Notes under the pieces: model-generated
The model's input: the letters and a program-made list of their open reading frames with translations, nothing else
Told to the model about the DNA's origin: nothing
Database searches by the model: none
Translations under genes and position numbers: made by a program
Assembly: GCF_009908195.1 (NCBI RefSeq)
Contig: NZ_JAAAHS010000009.1
Location: forward strand, 1-50,969
Direction: 5' to 3'
DNA from: Streptomyces boluensis
Lineage (GTDB): Bacteria; Actinomycetota; Actinomycetes; Streptomycetales; Streptomycetaceae
DNA: 50,969 nucleotides
Part shown: in pieces, positions 32,894 to 41,809 of the stretch
Position numbering within the stretch: the stretch's first letter is position 1
Layout: the number at the start of each line of letters is the position of its first letter

Positions 32894-33318
32894 CGACCCC
32901 GGACCGGGCCCCGATCCTGGCGGCGGGCTGCGTGCTGTGGCGCCACGCCCGCCCCGGGATCGAGGTGTGCCTGGTCCACCGCCCCAAGTACGACGACTGG
33001 TCCCACCCGAAGGGCAAGCTGAAGCCCGGCGAGGATGCCTTGGCGGCGGCGGTGCGCGAGGTCCAGGAGGAAACCGGCCACACCTGCGTCCCGGGCCCGG
33101 CTCTGCCCACGGCGCGGTACGTCGTCGGGGGGCGGCCGAAGCTGGTGCGGTACTGGGCGGCGGAGGCGGGGGCGGGTGCGTTCGTCCCCAACTCGGAGGT
33201 GGACCGGGTCCTGTGGCTGCCGCCGGGTGAGGCCAGGTCCCTTCTCACGCAGGCCCGTGACCGGGAACTGATCGACGCGTGGCTAGCCCTTCTTCCCCAG
33301 CCCCGCCCCTTCCCGTAA
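32890..33318 (+). CDS. Nudix hydrolase (MutT-like)
   Basis: A 142-residue Nudix hydrolase with a complete box (G42 ... REVQEETG at 56-63). It resembles the N-terminal domain of mycobacterial MutT1 (GCVLWRHARPGIEVCLVHRPKYDDWSHPKGKLKPGE), which cleans 8-oxo-dGTP and diadenosine polyphosphates. The histidine-phosphatase domain of MutT1 is missing. Third gene of the ppk-CHAD-Nudix unit (ATGA overlap). Substrate not established. Confidence 0.92.
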   Translation: MTTPDRAPILAAGCVLWRHARPGIEVCLVHRPKYDDWSHPKGKLKPGEDALAAAVREVQEETGHTCVPGPALPTARYVVGGRPKLVRYWAAEAGAGAFVPNSEVDRVLWLPPGEARSLLTQARDRELIDAWLALLPQPRPFP

Positions 33319-33364
33319 GTCCTACCGGACGGGCCTCCTCAAGCGCCGGAGGGGCTGAAAAAGA

Positions 33365-33408
33365 GCCCCGACAGGGGCGCGGGGAACTGCGCGACCAGCC
33401 ACGACGGC
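33365..33408. repeat. Dispersed intergenic repeat, copy 1
   Basis: Short GC-rich element GCCCC-N4-GGGGC followed by GCGGGG and GCGCGACCAGCCAC(G/A)ACGG. A second copy, 4.5 kb away (37911-37977), has a longer central loop. Confidence 0.75.
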
Positions 33409-33509
33409 GGGGCAGCCGAACGATGGGGTCCGGGGCGGAGCCCCGTGAGGGTGCCGCACGACCACGGTGCACGTAACCCCGCCGTGACCTAACCGCACCG
33501 CCCTCCGAG

Positions 33510-33551
33510 GTTCACCCCCCGTTCACTCTCGCCCTTCGGCCGCTTCACCTG
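33510..33551 (+). promoter_or_regulatory. PHO box of pstS
   Basis: Two adjacent 11-bp units, GTTCACCCCCC and GTTCACTCTCG, form a classical PHO box, followed by two weaker units (CCCTTCGGCCG and a CTTCACC-type copy). A -10-like TAATTT at 33559 follows, so the repeats sit in the -35 region as in other PhoP-activated streptomycete pst promoters. PhoP activation under phosphate starvation is predicted. Confidence 0.9.
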
Positions 33552-33677
33552 TCCTGCCTAATTTCGGACTTGCGCGAAGCGTGGTGCGGTCACAACGGCC
33601 GGCCCGCACGGGCACATGAAACGAGACAACCACGCACGCCGTCCCCCTCCGGCGGCTCCTGGAAGGAAATCCCGACA

Positions 33678-34799
33678 GTGAAGCTTCAGCGCATGAACCG
33701 GCGGGCCCTCACCCTCGGTGCTCTCGCCGTCTCCGGCGCCCTGGCCCTCACGGCGTGCGGCTCGGACGAGACCGGATCCACCGGTGGCGAAGGCGGAAAG
33801 ACGACCAACGCCGCCAACATCAAGTGCGACGACGCCAAGGGGCAGCTCGCCGCCTCCGGCTCGTCCGCGCAGAAGAACGCGATCGACGCCTGGACCAAGG
33901 CGTACGCCCAGGCCTGCCAGGGTGTCCAGGTCCAGTACAACCCGACCGGCTCGGGCGCGGGCATCACCGCGTTCCTGCAGGGTCAGACCGCCTTCGCGGG
34001 CTCCGACTCCGCCCTGGAGCCTGAGGAGATCGAGAAGTCGAAGAAGATCTGCAAGGGCGGCCAGGCGGTCGACCTGCCGATGGTCGGCGGCCCGATCGCG
34101 GTCGGCTACAACGTCCCCGGCGTGGACAACCTCGTCCTCGACGCCGCGACGCTCGCCGACATCTTCAACGACAAGATCAAGACCTGGGACGACCCGGCGA
34201 TCAAGAAGCTGAACCCGGGCGCCAAGCTCCCGAACACCAAGGTCCAGGCCTTCCACCGCTCGGACGAGTCCGGCACCACGGACAACTTCACCAAGTACCT
34301 GAAGGGTGCCGCCGCCGACGCGTGGCCGCACGAGCCGGGCAAGACCTGGGAGGCCAAGGGCGGCCAGTCCGCCAACGGCTCCGCGGGTGTGTCCAGCCAG
34401 GTCAAGCAGACCGCCGGCGCCATCTCCTACTTCGAGCTCTCCTACGCCGACGGCATCGACACCGTCGACCTGAAGACCGAGGCCAAGGAGCCCGTCGAGG
34501 CCACCGTCGACAACGCCTCCAAGGCGATCTCCGAGGCCAAGGTCACGGGCAAGGGCAAGGACCTCGCCCTGGAGCTGAACTACAAGCCGCAGGCCGAGGG
34601 CGCGTACCCGATCACCCTCGTCACGTACGAGATCGTCTGCGACAAGGGCAACAAGGCGGAGACCCTCGCCACCACCAAGTCGTTCCTGACCTACATCGCG
34701 AGCGAGGACGGCCAGAAGGTTCTCAAGGAGAACGACTACGCGCCGATCCCCAGCGAGATCATCACCAAGGTCCGCGAGACCGTCGCGGCCCTGAGCTGA
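33678..34799 (+). CDS. pstS: Phosphate-binding lipoprotein PstS
   Basis: A 373-residue high-affinity phosphate-binding protein. The N-terminal signal (MKLQRMNRRALTLGALAVSG) ends in lipobox LTAC with lipidated C27. The mature protein shows LAASGSSAQKNAIDAW, YNPTGSGAGITAFLQG, AGSDSALEPEE and HRSDESGTTDNFTKYL, all phosphate-ligand regions. The GTG has a GGAAGGAA ribosome binding site. It heads pstSCAB under a strong PHO box, and a stem-loop after it could favour a PstS-rich short transcript. Confidence 0.96.
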   Translation: MKLQRMNRRALTLGALAVSGALALTACGSDETGSTGGEGGKTTNAANIKCDDAKGQLAASGSSAQKNAIDAWTKAYAQACQGVQVQYNPTGSGAGITAFLQGQTAFAGSDSALEPEEIEKSKKICKGGQAVDLPMVGGPIAVGYNVPGVDNLVLDAATLADIFNDKIKTWDDPAIKKLNPGAKLPNTKVQAFHRSDESGTTDNFTKYLKGAAADAWPHEPGKTWEAKGGQSANGSAGVSSQVKQTAGAISYFELSYADGIDTVDLKTEAKEPVEATVDNASKAISEAKVTGKGKDLALELNYKPQAEGAYPITLVTYEIVCDKGNKAETLATTKSFLTYIASEDGQKVLKENDYAPIPSEIITKVRETVAALS

Positions 34800-34810
34800 C
34801 CCGAGTGCGA

Positions 34811-34834
34811 CCCGGTTCACGCACGTGAGCCGGG
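34811..34834 (+). other. pstS-pstC intergenic stem-loop
   Basis: A 10-bp stem, CCCGGTTCAC with GTGAGCCGGG, one G-U wobble, around loop GCAC, begins 12 bp after the pstS stop. Such a stem can stabilise the pstS part of the mRNA or partly terminate, raising PstS over PstCAB. Confidence 0.7.
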
Positions 34835-34916
34835 CCGCACCGTCCGGTGCACCGCCGCCAGGAGCCTCCCGTACGGCCACCTTCGTACCGAGGCTCCGCA
34901 GAACCGGAGAATCCTC

Positions 34917-35918
34917 ATGGACATATCTACGAAGACAGCAACAGCCCCACCACCACCGCCCGCCACCACCGAGAAGAAGCGCGCCACGAGCGGCGCGACC
35001 CGTCCGGGTGACCGGATCTTCCTCGGCCTCTCCCGTGGCTCGGGCATCGTCCTCCTCGTGATCATGGCGGCCATCGCGGCCTTCCTGACCTACCGGGCCG
35101 CGCTCGCGCTCTCGGACAACACGGGGAACTTCCTGACCACCTTCGAGTGGGACGCCACCGCGGTCCCGCCGAAGTTCGGCATCGCGGTCCTCGCCTTCGG
35201 CACCGTCGTGAGCTCGATCATCGCCCTGGTGATCGCCGTTCCGGTCGCCGTCGGGATCGCGCTGTTCATCTCGCACTACGCGCCCCGCAAGCTGGCCTCC
35301 CCGATCGCGTACGTGATCGACCTGCTCGCCGCGGTGCCCTCGATCGTCTACGGCCTGTGGGGCGCCATCGTGGTGGCCCCCAACCTCACCGGCCTCTACA
35401 GCTGGCTCGACACGACCCTCGGCTGGACCGGTGTCTTCGAGTACCAGGGCGGCGCCCCGCGCTCCCTGATGACCGTCGGCATCCTGCTCGCCATCATGAT
35501 CCTGCCGATCATCACCAACGTGAGCCGCGAGGTCTTCCTCCAGGCCCCGAAGATGCACGAAGAGGCCGCGCTGGCCCTCGGCGCCACCCGCTGGGAAGTC
35601 ATCCGGATGTCGGTGCTCCCCTTCGGCCGCTCCGGCATCATCAGCGCCTCCATGCTGGGCCTGGGCCGCGCGCTCGGCGAGACCATCGCCGTCGCCACCG
35701 TGCTCTCCCCGAACTTCCTGATCGGCGCCTCGCTCCTGGACCCGGGCGGCGGCACGTTCGCGCAGAACATCGCCAGCAAGTTCAACGAGGCCAGTGAGTA
35801 CGGCCGGGACGCCCTGATCGCCTCCGGACTCGTTCTCTTCCTCATCACGCTGCTGGTCAACGGCGCGGCCCGCATGATCATCGCCCGCCGCAAGGAGTAC
35901 TCGGGGGCCAACGCATGA
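34917..35918 (+). CDS. pstC: Phosphate ABC transporter permease PstC
   Basis: A 333-residue inner-membrane permease with six transmembrane helices (first near 42-62). The EAA-like coupling loop [26 protein letters not shown] is conserved. It forms the channel with PstA, energised by PstB. A 117-bp spacer after pstS contains a stem-loop. The ATG overlaps nothing; the 3' end overlaps pstA by 4 bp. Confidence 0.95.
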   Translation: MDISTKTATAPPPPPATTEKKRATSGATRPGDRIFLGLSRGSGIVLLVIMAAIAAFLTYRAALALSDNTGNFLTTFEWDATAVPPKFGIAVLAFGTVVSSIIALVIAVPVAVGIALFISHYAPRKLASPIAYVIDLLAAVPSIVYGLWGAIVVAPNLTGLYSWLDTTLGWTGVFEYQGGAPRSLMTVGILLAIMILPIITNVSREVFLQAPKMHEEAALALGATRWEVIRMSVLPFGRSGIISASMLGLGRALGETIAVATVLSPNFLIGASLLDPGGGTFAQNIASKFNEASEYGRDALIASGLVLFLITLLVNGAARMIIARRKEYSGANA

Positions 35919-36988
35919 GCACCACCACACCCACCGCACCCGCCGCCAGGGCCGCCACGCCCGACACGCTGCGCGCGGCCCGCCTGCCCCGCTGGGCCAA
36001 CCCGCTGCTCGCGCTCGGCTCGGTCGCCGCCGCGGTCGGCATCGGCCTCGGCGCCGGACTGCACAGCCGCGTCCAGTGGGGCCTGATCGCCGCCCTGCTG
36101 TTCGTCGTCGGCGCGTACGTCCTCGCCTCCGTGGTCGAGGGCAAGCGCCAGGCCAAGGACCGCTTCGCCACCTCGATGGTGTGGGTCACGTTCCTGCTCG
36201 CCGTGATCCCGCTCGCCTCCCTGATCTGGGAGACCGTGGAGCGCGGATCGAAGGTCTTCAGCCCGTACTTCCTCTCCCACTCCATGGGCGTCGTCGCCGA
36301 CAAGGACCCGGGCGGCGGCATCAACCACGCCATCGTCGGCACGCTCCAGCAGGTCGCCCTGGCCTCGCTCATCGCCGTACCGATCGGCCTGCTCACCGCG
36401 ATCTACCTGGTCGAGTACGGCCGGGGCAAGCTCGCGAAGGCCGTCACGTTCTTCGTCGACGTCATGACGGGCATCCCGTCGATCGTCGCGGGTCTCTTCG
36501 TCCTCAGCTTCTGGATCCTGATACTGGGCTTCGACTTCTCCGGCTGGGCCGGCGCCATGGCGCTGTCGATCCTGATGATGCCGGTGGTCGTCCGCTCCAC
36601 CGAGGAGATGCTCAAGCTCGTCCCGAACGAGCTGCGCGAGGCCTCGCTCGCCCTCGGCGTACCGAAGTGGCGCACCATCCTCAAGGTGGTCCTGCCCACC
36701 GCGATCGGCGGCATCACGACCGGCGTCATGCTGGCCGTCGCCCGTATCGCGGGCGAGACCGCCCCGGTGCTGCTCCTGGTGTGGGTGAACCCCTTCATCA
36801 ACAACAACCCGTTCGAAGGCGCCCAGGGCTCGCTGCCGCTGTACATCTACCAGCAGTACGCGGCCGGCTCCGAGGCCTCGTACGACCGGGCCTGGGCGGC
36901 GGCGCTCACCCTCATCGGCTTCATCATGATCCTCAATCTCGCGGCCCGCGGCATCGCCCGCTGGAAGGCCCCGAAGTCCGGTCGCTGA
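35915..36988 (+). CDS. pstA: Phosphate ABC transporter permease PstA
   Basis: A 357-residue permease with an Ala/Thr-rich cytoplasmic N-terminus and about seven to eight hydrophobic helices. The coupling loop is [26 protein letters not shown]. The ATG overlaps the pstC stop (ATGA). It works with PstC and PstB in high-affinity phosphate import. Confidence 0.95.
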   Translation: MSTTTPTAPAARAATPDTLRAARLPRWANPLLALGSVAAAVGIGLGAGLHSRVQWGLIAALLFVVGAYVLASVVEGKRQAKDRFATSMVWVTFLLAVIPLASLIWETVERGSKVFSPYFLSHSMGVVADKDPGGGINHAIVGTLQQVALASLIAVPIGLLTAIYLVEYGRGKLAKAVTFFVDVMTGIPSIVAGLFVLSFWILILGFDFSGWAGAMALSILMMPVVVRSTEEMLKLVPNELREASLALGVPKWRTILKVVLPTAIGGITTGVMLAVARIAGETAPVLLLVWVNPFINNNPFEGAQGSLPLYIYQQYAAGSEASYDRAWAAALTLIGFIMILNLAARGIARWKAPKSGR

Positions 36989-37038
36989 CGCGGCCAAACA
37001 GCGACCGACGTACCCCCCTCGAAAGAAGCAGTGATCCC

Positions 37039-37815
37039 ATGGCCAAGCGAATCGACGTCAGCGGCCTCTCCGCCTACTACGGCAGCCACAAGGCCATCGA
37101 CGACATCTCCATGACCGTCGAGCCCCGCTCGGTGACGGCCTTCATCGGCCCGTCCGGCTGCGGCAAGTCGACGTTCCTGCGCACCCTCAACCGCATGCAC
37201 GAGGTCACCCCCGGCGGCCGCGTCGAGGGCAAGGTGCTCCTGGACGGCGACGACCTGTACGCCTCCGGCATCGACCCGGTGAACGTACGCCGCACCGTCG
37301 GCATGGTCTTCCAGCGCCCCAACCCCTTCCCCACCATGTCGATCTTCGACAACGTGGCGGCGGGCCTGCGGCTCAACGGCTCGTACAAGAAGGCCGAGCT
37401 GAACGAGATCGTGGAGAAGTCCCTCAAGGGCGCCAACCTCTGGAACGAGGTCAAGGACCGCCTGAACAAGCCCGGCTCCGGTCTCTCCGGCGGTCAGCAG
37501 CAGCGGCTCTGCATCGCCCGCGCCATCGCGGTGGAGCCGCAGGTGCTGCTCATGGACGAGCCCTGCTCGGCGCTCGACCCGATCTCGACCCTCGCCATCG
37601 AGGACCTGATCGGCGAGCTGAAGGAGCGCTTCACGATCGTCATCGTGACGCACAACATGCAGCAGGCGGCCCGTGTCTCGGACCGCACCGCGTTCTTCAA
37701 CCTGTCGGCCGTCGGCCAGCCCGGCAAGCTGGTCGAGATCGACGAGACGGAGCGGATCTTCTCCAACCCGTCGGTCCAGGCCACCGAGGACTACATCTCG
37801 GGCCGCTTCGGCTAG
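37039..37815 (+). CDS. pstB: Phosphate ABC transporter ATPase PstB
   Basis: A 258-residue ATPase. Walker [11 protein letters not shown]-loop [10 protein letters not shown], signature LSGGQQQR, Walker B LLMDEP and switch His in VIVTHNMQQ are intact, and the phosphate-family segment [13 protein letters not shown] is diagnostic. It energises PstCA. It lies 50 bp after pstA with a weak ribosome binding site and is followed by a strong terminator. Confidence 0.96.
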   Translation: MAKRIDVSGLSAYYGSHKAIDDISMTVEPRSVTAFIGPSGCGKSTFLRTLNRMHEVTPGGRVEGKVLLDGDDLYASGIDPVNVRRTVGMVFQRPNPFPTMSIFDNVAAGLRLNGSYKKAELNEIVEKSLKGANLWNEVKDRLNKPGSGLSGGQQQRLCIARAIAVEPQVLLMDEPCSALDPISTLAIEDLIGELKERFTIVIVTHNMQQAARVSDRTAFFNLSAVGQPGKLVEIDETERIFSNPSVQATEDYISGRFG

Positions 37816-37866
37816 GCCCGTACGGACTCCTCGCGGCGCTGCATGGCGGTGCCGCCGCGAGGACGA

Positions 37867-37909
37867 GAAGGGCCCGTCCCCGATTCCCGGGGACGGGCCC
37901 TTCTTTCCG
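37867..37909 (+). terminator. Terminator of the pst operon
   Basis: A 16-bp perfect stem (GAAGGGCCCGTCCCCG and its complement) around a 5-nt loop, followed by TTT, starts 52 bp after the pstB stop. Confidence 0.92.
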
Positions 37910-37910
37910 T

Positions 37911-37977
37911 GCCCCGTAAGGGGCGCGGGGCTGTGACACTTGCGGCTCCGCCGCGCGGGCGCGACCAGCCACAACGG
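37911..37977. repeat. Dispersed intergenic repeat, copy 2
   Basis: Same outer parts as copy 1 (GCCCC-N4-GGGGC-GCGGGG and GCGCGACCAGCCACAACGG), with an extra internal stem GCGGC-TCC-GCCGC. Confidence 0.75.
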
Positions 37978-37994
37978 ACCGGCAGGTAAGAGCC

Positions 37995-38993
37995 CTACAG
38001 GAACGCCAGGTTCACAATCCAGAAGCTCAGCGCAGCGACCAGCGCCGCAGCCGGCATGGTGATGAACCACCCGAGGATGATGTTCTTCGCGACGCCCCAA
38101 CGCACAGCGTTCACACGCTTGGTCGCGCCCACACCCATGATCGCGGAGGTGATCACGTGGGTGGTGGAGATCGGCGCGTGGAACATGAACGCGGTGGTGA
38201 ACATGATTCCGGCACCGGTGGTCTCGGCGGCGAAGCCCTGCGGCGGGTCCAGCTCGATGATCTTCCGGCCGAGGGTCCGCATGATCCGCCAGCCACCCGC
38301 GTACGTACCGGCGGAGAGCATCAGCGCACAGGCGATCTTGACCCAGATCGGAATGGGAGCATCGGCGCTCTGCACATCGGAGATGACGAGCGCCATCACC
38401 ACGATGCCCATCGTCTTCTGCGCGTCCTGAAGACCGTGACCGAGCGCCATACCGGCCGCCGAGACGGTCTGCGCGATCCGGAAGCCGCGCTTGGCCTTGT
38501 GCGGGTTGGACTTGCGGAACATCCACATGATCGCGCACATCACCAGGTAACCGGCGACGAGGCCGACCACCGGGGACAGGAACATCGGGATGACGATCTT
38601 GTCGAGCACCCCGGACCAGATGACGCCGATACCGCCCGCGAGCGCCGCGCCGACCATGCCGCCGAAAAGCGCGTGCGACGAGGAGGAGGGCAGTCCGAAG
38701 TACCAGGTGATGAGGTTCCAGACGATCGCGCCGATGAGCGCGGCGAAGAGGATCCACATGCCCTTGTCGCCGTGCGGGGTCTCGATGATCCCCTCACTGA
38801 CGGTCTTGGCGACCCCGCTGCCCATGAAGGCACCGGCGAGGTTCATCACCGCGGCCATCGCCAGCGCCGCGCGCGGCGTCAGCGCGCGCGTGGAGACGGA
38901 GGTGGCGATGGCGTTCGCGGAGTCGTGAAAGCCGTTCGTATACGTGAATCCGAGCGCGACACCAATGGTCACGATCAAGGCGAAGGTGTCCAT
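37995..38993 (-). CDS. pit: Low-affinity inorganic phosphate transporter (Pit)
   Basis: A 332-residue PiT-family transporter, with the hallmark GFTYTNGFHDSANAIATSVSTRAL (about 16-39) and the related second half FAAETTGAGIMFTTAFMFHAPISTTHVITSAIMGVGA. Around ten transmembrane helices. It imports metal-phosphate with protons. It follows the DUF47 gene by 7 bp on the same strand, the typical DUF47-Pit pair, and converges with pstB. S. coelicolor has a pitH2 at a corresponding place (recalled). Confidence 0.93.
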   Translation of the reverse strand: MDTFALIVTIGVALGFTYTNGFHDSANAIATSVSTRALTPRAALAMAAVMNLAGAFMGSGVAKTVSEGIIETPHGDKGMWILFAALIGAIVWNLITWYFGLPSSSSHALFGGMVGAALAGGIGVIWSGVLDKIVIPMFLSPVVGLVAGYLVMCAIMWMFRKSNPHKAKRGFRIAQTVSAAGMALGHGLQDAQKTMGIVVMALVISDVQSADAPIPIWVKIACALMLSAGTYAGGWRIMRTLGRKIIELDPPQGFAAETTGAGIMFTTAFMFHAPISTTHVITSAIMGVGATKRVNAVRWGVAKNIILGWFITMPAAALVAALSFWIVNLAFL

Positions 38994-39000
38994 GGAGGGG

Positions 39001-39621
39001 TCAGGACTCCTTGACCGCGATGGTCTCCACAGTGTTCGCCACGTGCTCGAAGGCGTCAGCGGCCTCTTCCAGCACATCCACGATCTGCTTCAGCTTCAGC
39101 ACCTCCATGGCGTCGTACTTGCCGTTGAAGAGGTGCGCGAGCAGCTTGCGGTGGATCTGGTCGGCCTGGTTCTCAAGGCGGTTGACCTCGATCCAGTACT
39201 CCGTGAGGTTCTCCATGGTCCGCAGGTGCGGCATGGCCTCGGCGGTCAGCTCGGCAGCGCGCGAGAGCACCTCGATCTGCTGCTCGACGCCCTTGGGGAG
39301 CTCCTCGACCTGGTAGAGGACGACCAGGTCGACGGCCTCCTCCATGAAGTCCATGATGTCGTCGAGGGACGACGCGAGGTTGTAGATGTCCTCGCGGTCG
39401 AACGGCGTGATGAACGAGGAGTTCAGCTGGTGGAAGATCGCGTGCGTCGCGTCGTCTCCGGCGTGCTCCGCGGCCCGCATCCGCTCTGCGATCTCGGCTC
39501 GGGCGGAGGTGTCCGCCCCGAGCAGTTCCATGAGGAGCTTGGAGCCCGTGACGATGTTGTCCGCGGATGCGGAGAACATGTCGTAGAAGCTCGTCTCCCT
39601 GGGGGTCAGACGAAAGCGCAC
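39001..39621 (-). CDS. DUF47 (PhoU-like) Pit accessory protein
   Basis: A 206-residue all-helical cytoplasmic protein related to PhoU, with motifs YDMFSASADNIVTGSKLL, EHAGDDATHAIFHQLNSSFITPFDREDIYNLASSLDDIMDFMEEAV and NQADQIHRKLLAHLF. It regulates the Pit transporter encoded 7 bp downstream. GTG start with a GAGGA ribosome binding site. Confidence 0.92.
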   Translation of the reverse strand: MRFRLTPRETSFYDMFSASADNIVTGSKLLMELLGADTSARAEIAERMRAAEHAGDDATHAIFHQLNSSFITPFDREDIYNLASSLDDIMDFMEEAVDLVVLYQVEELPKGVEQQIEVLSRAAELTAEAMPHLRTMENLTEYWIEVNRLENQADQIHRKLLAHLFNGKYDAMEVLKLKQIVDVLEEAADAFEHVANTVETIAVKES

Positions 39622-39767
39622 GTGGGGTCCTCGGGGTGCTTTGGATTCGGTCAGGCTGATGCTAGGCGCATCATCCGGCCACGGCTAACCGGCCGTCCTC
39701 CAGTGTCGCCCATCAGGCAGAGTCATCCGCACGGGGCCCGTCGGGGACCCGAAATATCCGGTACCAT

Positions 39768-39784
39768 ATACCCACCAGGGGTAT
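39768..39784. promoter_or_regulatory. CsoR operator
   Basis: A 17-bp inverted repeat ATACCC-N5-GGGTAT lies 32 bp before the csoR start, matching the G-tract-flanked pseudopalindromes of CsoR-family operators; autoregulation is predicted. Confidence 0.82.
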
Positions 39785-39815
39785 ACGAACCCTTGCGGGA
39801 CAACAGGAGGACGCG

Positions 39816-40181
39816 ATGACGACGACCGAGGCCGGCGCGGCTGCGAACGCGGCCCCCTCCGCCGGAGCGGAGAGCCCGATCACCGACCACGACCACGGTG
39901 TGCACGGCTACCACAAGCAGAAGGACGAGCACCTCAAGCGGCTGCGCCGGATCGAGGGCCAGGTCCGCGGTCTGCAGCGCATGGTCGACGAGGACGTCTA
40001 CTGCATCGACATACTTACCCAGGTTTCCGCCAGCACAAAGGCCCTGCAGTCCTTCGCCCTGCAGCTCCTCGAGGAGCACCTGCGGCACTGCGTCGCGGAC
40101 GCCGCGGTCAAGGGCGGCGAGGAGATCGACGCCAAGGTCGAGGAAGCGACGAAGGCCATCGCCCGCCTGCTGCGCACCTGA
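39816..40181 (+). CDS. csoR: CsoR, copper-sensing repressor
   Basis: A 121-residue member of the CsoR/RcnR family. Copper ligands C63 (VYCIDIL), H88 and C92 (EEHLRHC) make the C-H-C set, matching S. lividans CsoR C75/H100/C104 after an N-terminal length shift of 12. A disordered N-terminus with DHDHGVHGYH precedes the helical core. The ATG has an AGGAGG ribosome binding site. In S. lividans it represses copper-export genes; the 39768 operator suggests autoregulation. Confidence 0.93.
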   Translation: MTTTEAGAAANAAPSAGAESPITDHDHGVHGYHKQKDEHLKRLRRIEGQVRGLQRMVDEDVYCIDILTQVSASTKALQSFALQLLEEHLRHCVADAAVKGGEEIDAKVEEATKAIARLLRT

Positions 40182-40197
40182 CCGCACGGCCCCGCGC

Positions 40198-40389
40198 TCA
40201 CTCCGGGTCGGCCCCGCTCGCCTTACGAGGGTGCTTCGCCTCGTACACCTTCAGCACCTCGTCGATCCGGTCCACGCTGAGCCGGTCCCCGTCCGCGGTG
40301 GACGCCGCGATGATCAACTCACCGCACAGCTCGATCTCGGCGAGGGCGACCGGGTCGTGGACCGCCGCCTTACCGGCCCTAGCTGGCAC
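40198..40389 (-). CDS. Small conserved-looking protein of unknown function
   Basis: A 63-residue protein, core DPVALAEIELCGELIIAASTADGDRLSVDRIDEVLKVY, with a predicted helix-loop-helix and no membrane segment. The GTG at 40389 is preferred over 40398 because a GAGG lies 8 nt upstream of it. It converges with csoR (16 bp apart) and appears to be a genus-typical small protein; function unknown. Confidence 0.6.
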   Translation of the reverse strand: MPARAGKAAVHDPVALAEIELCGELIIAASTADGDRLSVDRIDEVLKVYEAKHPRKASGADPE

Positions 40390-40533
40390 GCCCCTCACCT
40401 CTTCCCGCCGTCGCCGGATCCTGGCCCCGTCGACCTAGGGTAGGGACCGGGCCACTCACCGCGCATGGCACGGACGGGCTATTTGCGACGCGAACTCGCC
40501 CTCCGCACAGTCCCGTTCACGGCGGCGGAAGCG

Positions 40534-41442
40534 CTACTGCCCGGCGATCTCGCCGGCGAAGATGTCCTCGGCAGCGGGCAGTTCCGCCGGCACCGCGGCC
40601 CCGAAGCCGTACAACAGCGTGGTCGAGGCGACCATCACGTCGCCGCCCCCCGCGGTGGCCGAATCTCTCCGTACGCGTTCGTCCCGCACACCCGCTCCGC
40701 TGCCGTTCTTCGCGTCGTTGGCGAAGCTGAAGCGGTGCCGGATCTTGCGGAGCCGGCCCTTGTCGTCGAGGTACGCGTCGAACGGCACCGTGTCCTCGGC
40801 GAAGCCCTTCGCCGCCGCGAGCAGCACCTTCCGGTTCGTCCCGGTGGCGCGGTCCGCCGCGCGCGCGATGTCGGTGGTGCCGCGGTAGTGCCGTACCGGA
40901 GTGCCCGCGAGCCGGGTCTCGCCCACGTAGCTCACCGCGAGCGCGCCGCGCAGCAGCTCCGCCGCGGCCAGCGGATCGGTGGCGCCGCCCGTCACCAGGT
41001 TGCCGTCCGCGAGGGACGTGGTGTCGACGCGCACCCACTTGTCCTCGGGGACGCCCGCGCCGCGGTTCTTCATGTAGAGGGCGCCGGGGGCGAGGAGTTC
41101 GGTGATCGGACGGTGCGCGTCGACGCCCGCCGGGTCCTGCGGCAGCATCACCTTGAGCCGCCCGAGCGGCTTCGCGAAGTCGTACGCGCCCTCGCCCCTG
41201 ATGGTGACCCGGGTGCCGCCGCTGGCCATCTCCATCGAGGTACGCGCCTTCGCGCTGCCCACGGCGCGCAGGGCGTCGACCGCGCGGTGCACCGTGTCGA
41301 CCGGGTCGGCCGCGTGCTGGTCGTCGGCCGCGGCTCCGTCGCCGGAACACCCGGTCGTGGCCAACACCAGGGAGGCAAGAGCCCCACTCACCATCGCGGT
41401 GGCGGCCCGCCCGCCTCCGCGCCTGTGCTGCTGCGCCACCAT
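40534..41442 (-). CDS. Lipoprotein, LppX/LprG-like
   Basis: A 302-residue lipoprotein. A signal peptide ends in lipobox LATTGC. The mature part has the LppX/LprG-like pattern (VDTVHRAVDALRAVGSAKARTSMEMASGGTRVTIRGEGAYDF, then YMKNRGAGVPEDKWVRVD) of proteins carrying lipids across the envelope. The ATG at 41442 is chosen because a GGGGGTAGG stretch precedes it and its product starts at a signal peptide; a GTG 11 codons upstream is the alternative. Function inferred. Confidence 0.75.
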   Translation of the reverse strand: MVAQQHRRGGGRAATAMVSGALASLVLATTGCSGDGAAADDQHAADPVDTVHRAVDALRAVGSAKARTSMEMASGGTRVTIRGEGAYDFAKPLGRLKVMLPQDPAGVDAHRPITELLAPGALYMKNRGAGVPEDKWVRVDTTSLADGNLVTGGATDPLAAAELLRGALAVSYVGETRLAGTPVRHYRGTTDIARAADRATGTNRKVLLAAAKGFAEDTVPFDAYLDDKGRLRKIRHRFSFANDAKNGSGAGVRDERVRRDSATAGGGDVMVASTTLLYGFGAAVPAELPAAEDIFAGEIAGQ

Positions 41443-41582
41443 CGCCTGCCTACCCCCAACACTGGGCCGTCCCACGGCCCCCCTTCACGCCCCGCCTAAC
41501 GACCGCTGCCGCAACCCGTCACGCCCACGGCGGGGCGCCGGGCCCGTGTCGCGCGTTCACCTCGGGCCGCTACGGTGACGCC

Positions 41583-41747
41583 GTGTCTTTGCATCAGGAC
41601 CCGCCCGCGGCCGCCGAGCACCGCACCAGCACCGTCGAGCAGGGCCGTTTCTGCACGGCCCGCTGCACCTGCGGCTGGCGCGGCCCGGCGAGACGCGCCC
41701 GCTCCAAGGCACGGTCGGACGCCGAGGAGCACCTCGCCGGGAACTGA
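41583..41747 (+). CDS. 54-residue Cys-rich protein with zinc-ribbon-like motif
   Basis: A short frame beginning with GTG 6 nt behind TACGGT, hence potentially leaderless. The middle carries CTARCTCGW, three closely spaced cysteines, and the end is helical and charged (RRARSKARSDAEEHLAGN). A C-x3-C-x-C motif plus nearby His could bind zinc. No family is named; codon bias is normal. Confidence 0.55.
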   Translation: MSLHQDPPAAAEHRTSTVEQGRFCTARCTCGWRGPARRARSKARSDAEEHLAGN

Positions 41748-41809
41748 GCCCGGCCCTCCGGGGTGGAACCCGTACGTCGCGGTCGTCGTCTCGTCCTGCG
41801 GGAGGCGAC

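Larger units (their letters stand above)
33319..33677. other. Nudix-pstS gap: hairpin, dispersed repeat, PHO box
   Basis: After the Nudix stop there is a stem GGGGCT-GAAAAAG-AGCCCC (33351-33369), a probable terminator. A copy of a dispersed element, GCCCC-GACA-GGGGC then GCGGGG ... GCGCGACCAGCCACGACGG, covers 33365-33408, and a second small stem GGGGC-GGA-GCCCC follows. The pstS PHO box starts at 33510. No gene is seen. Confidence 0.7.
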
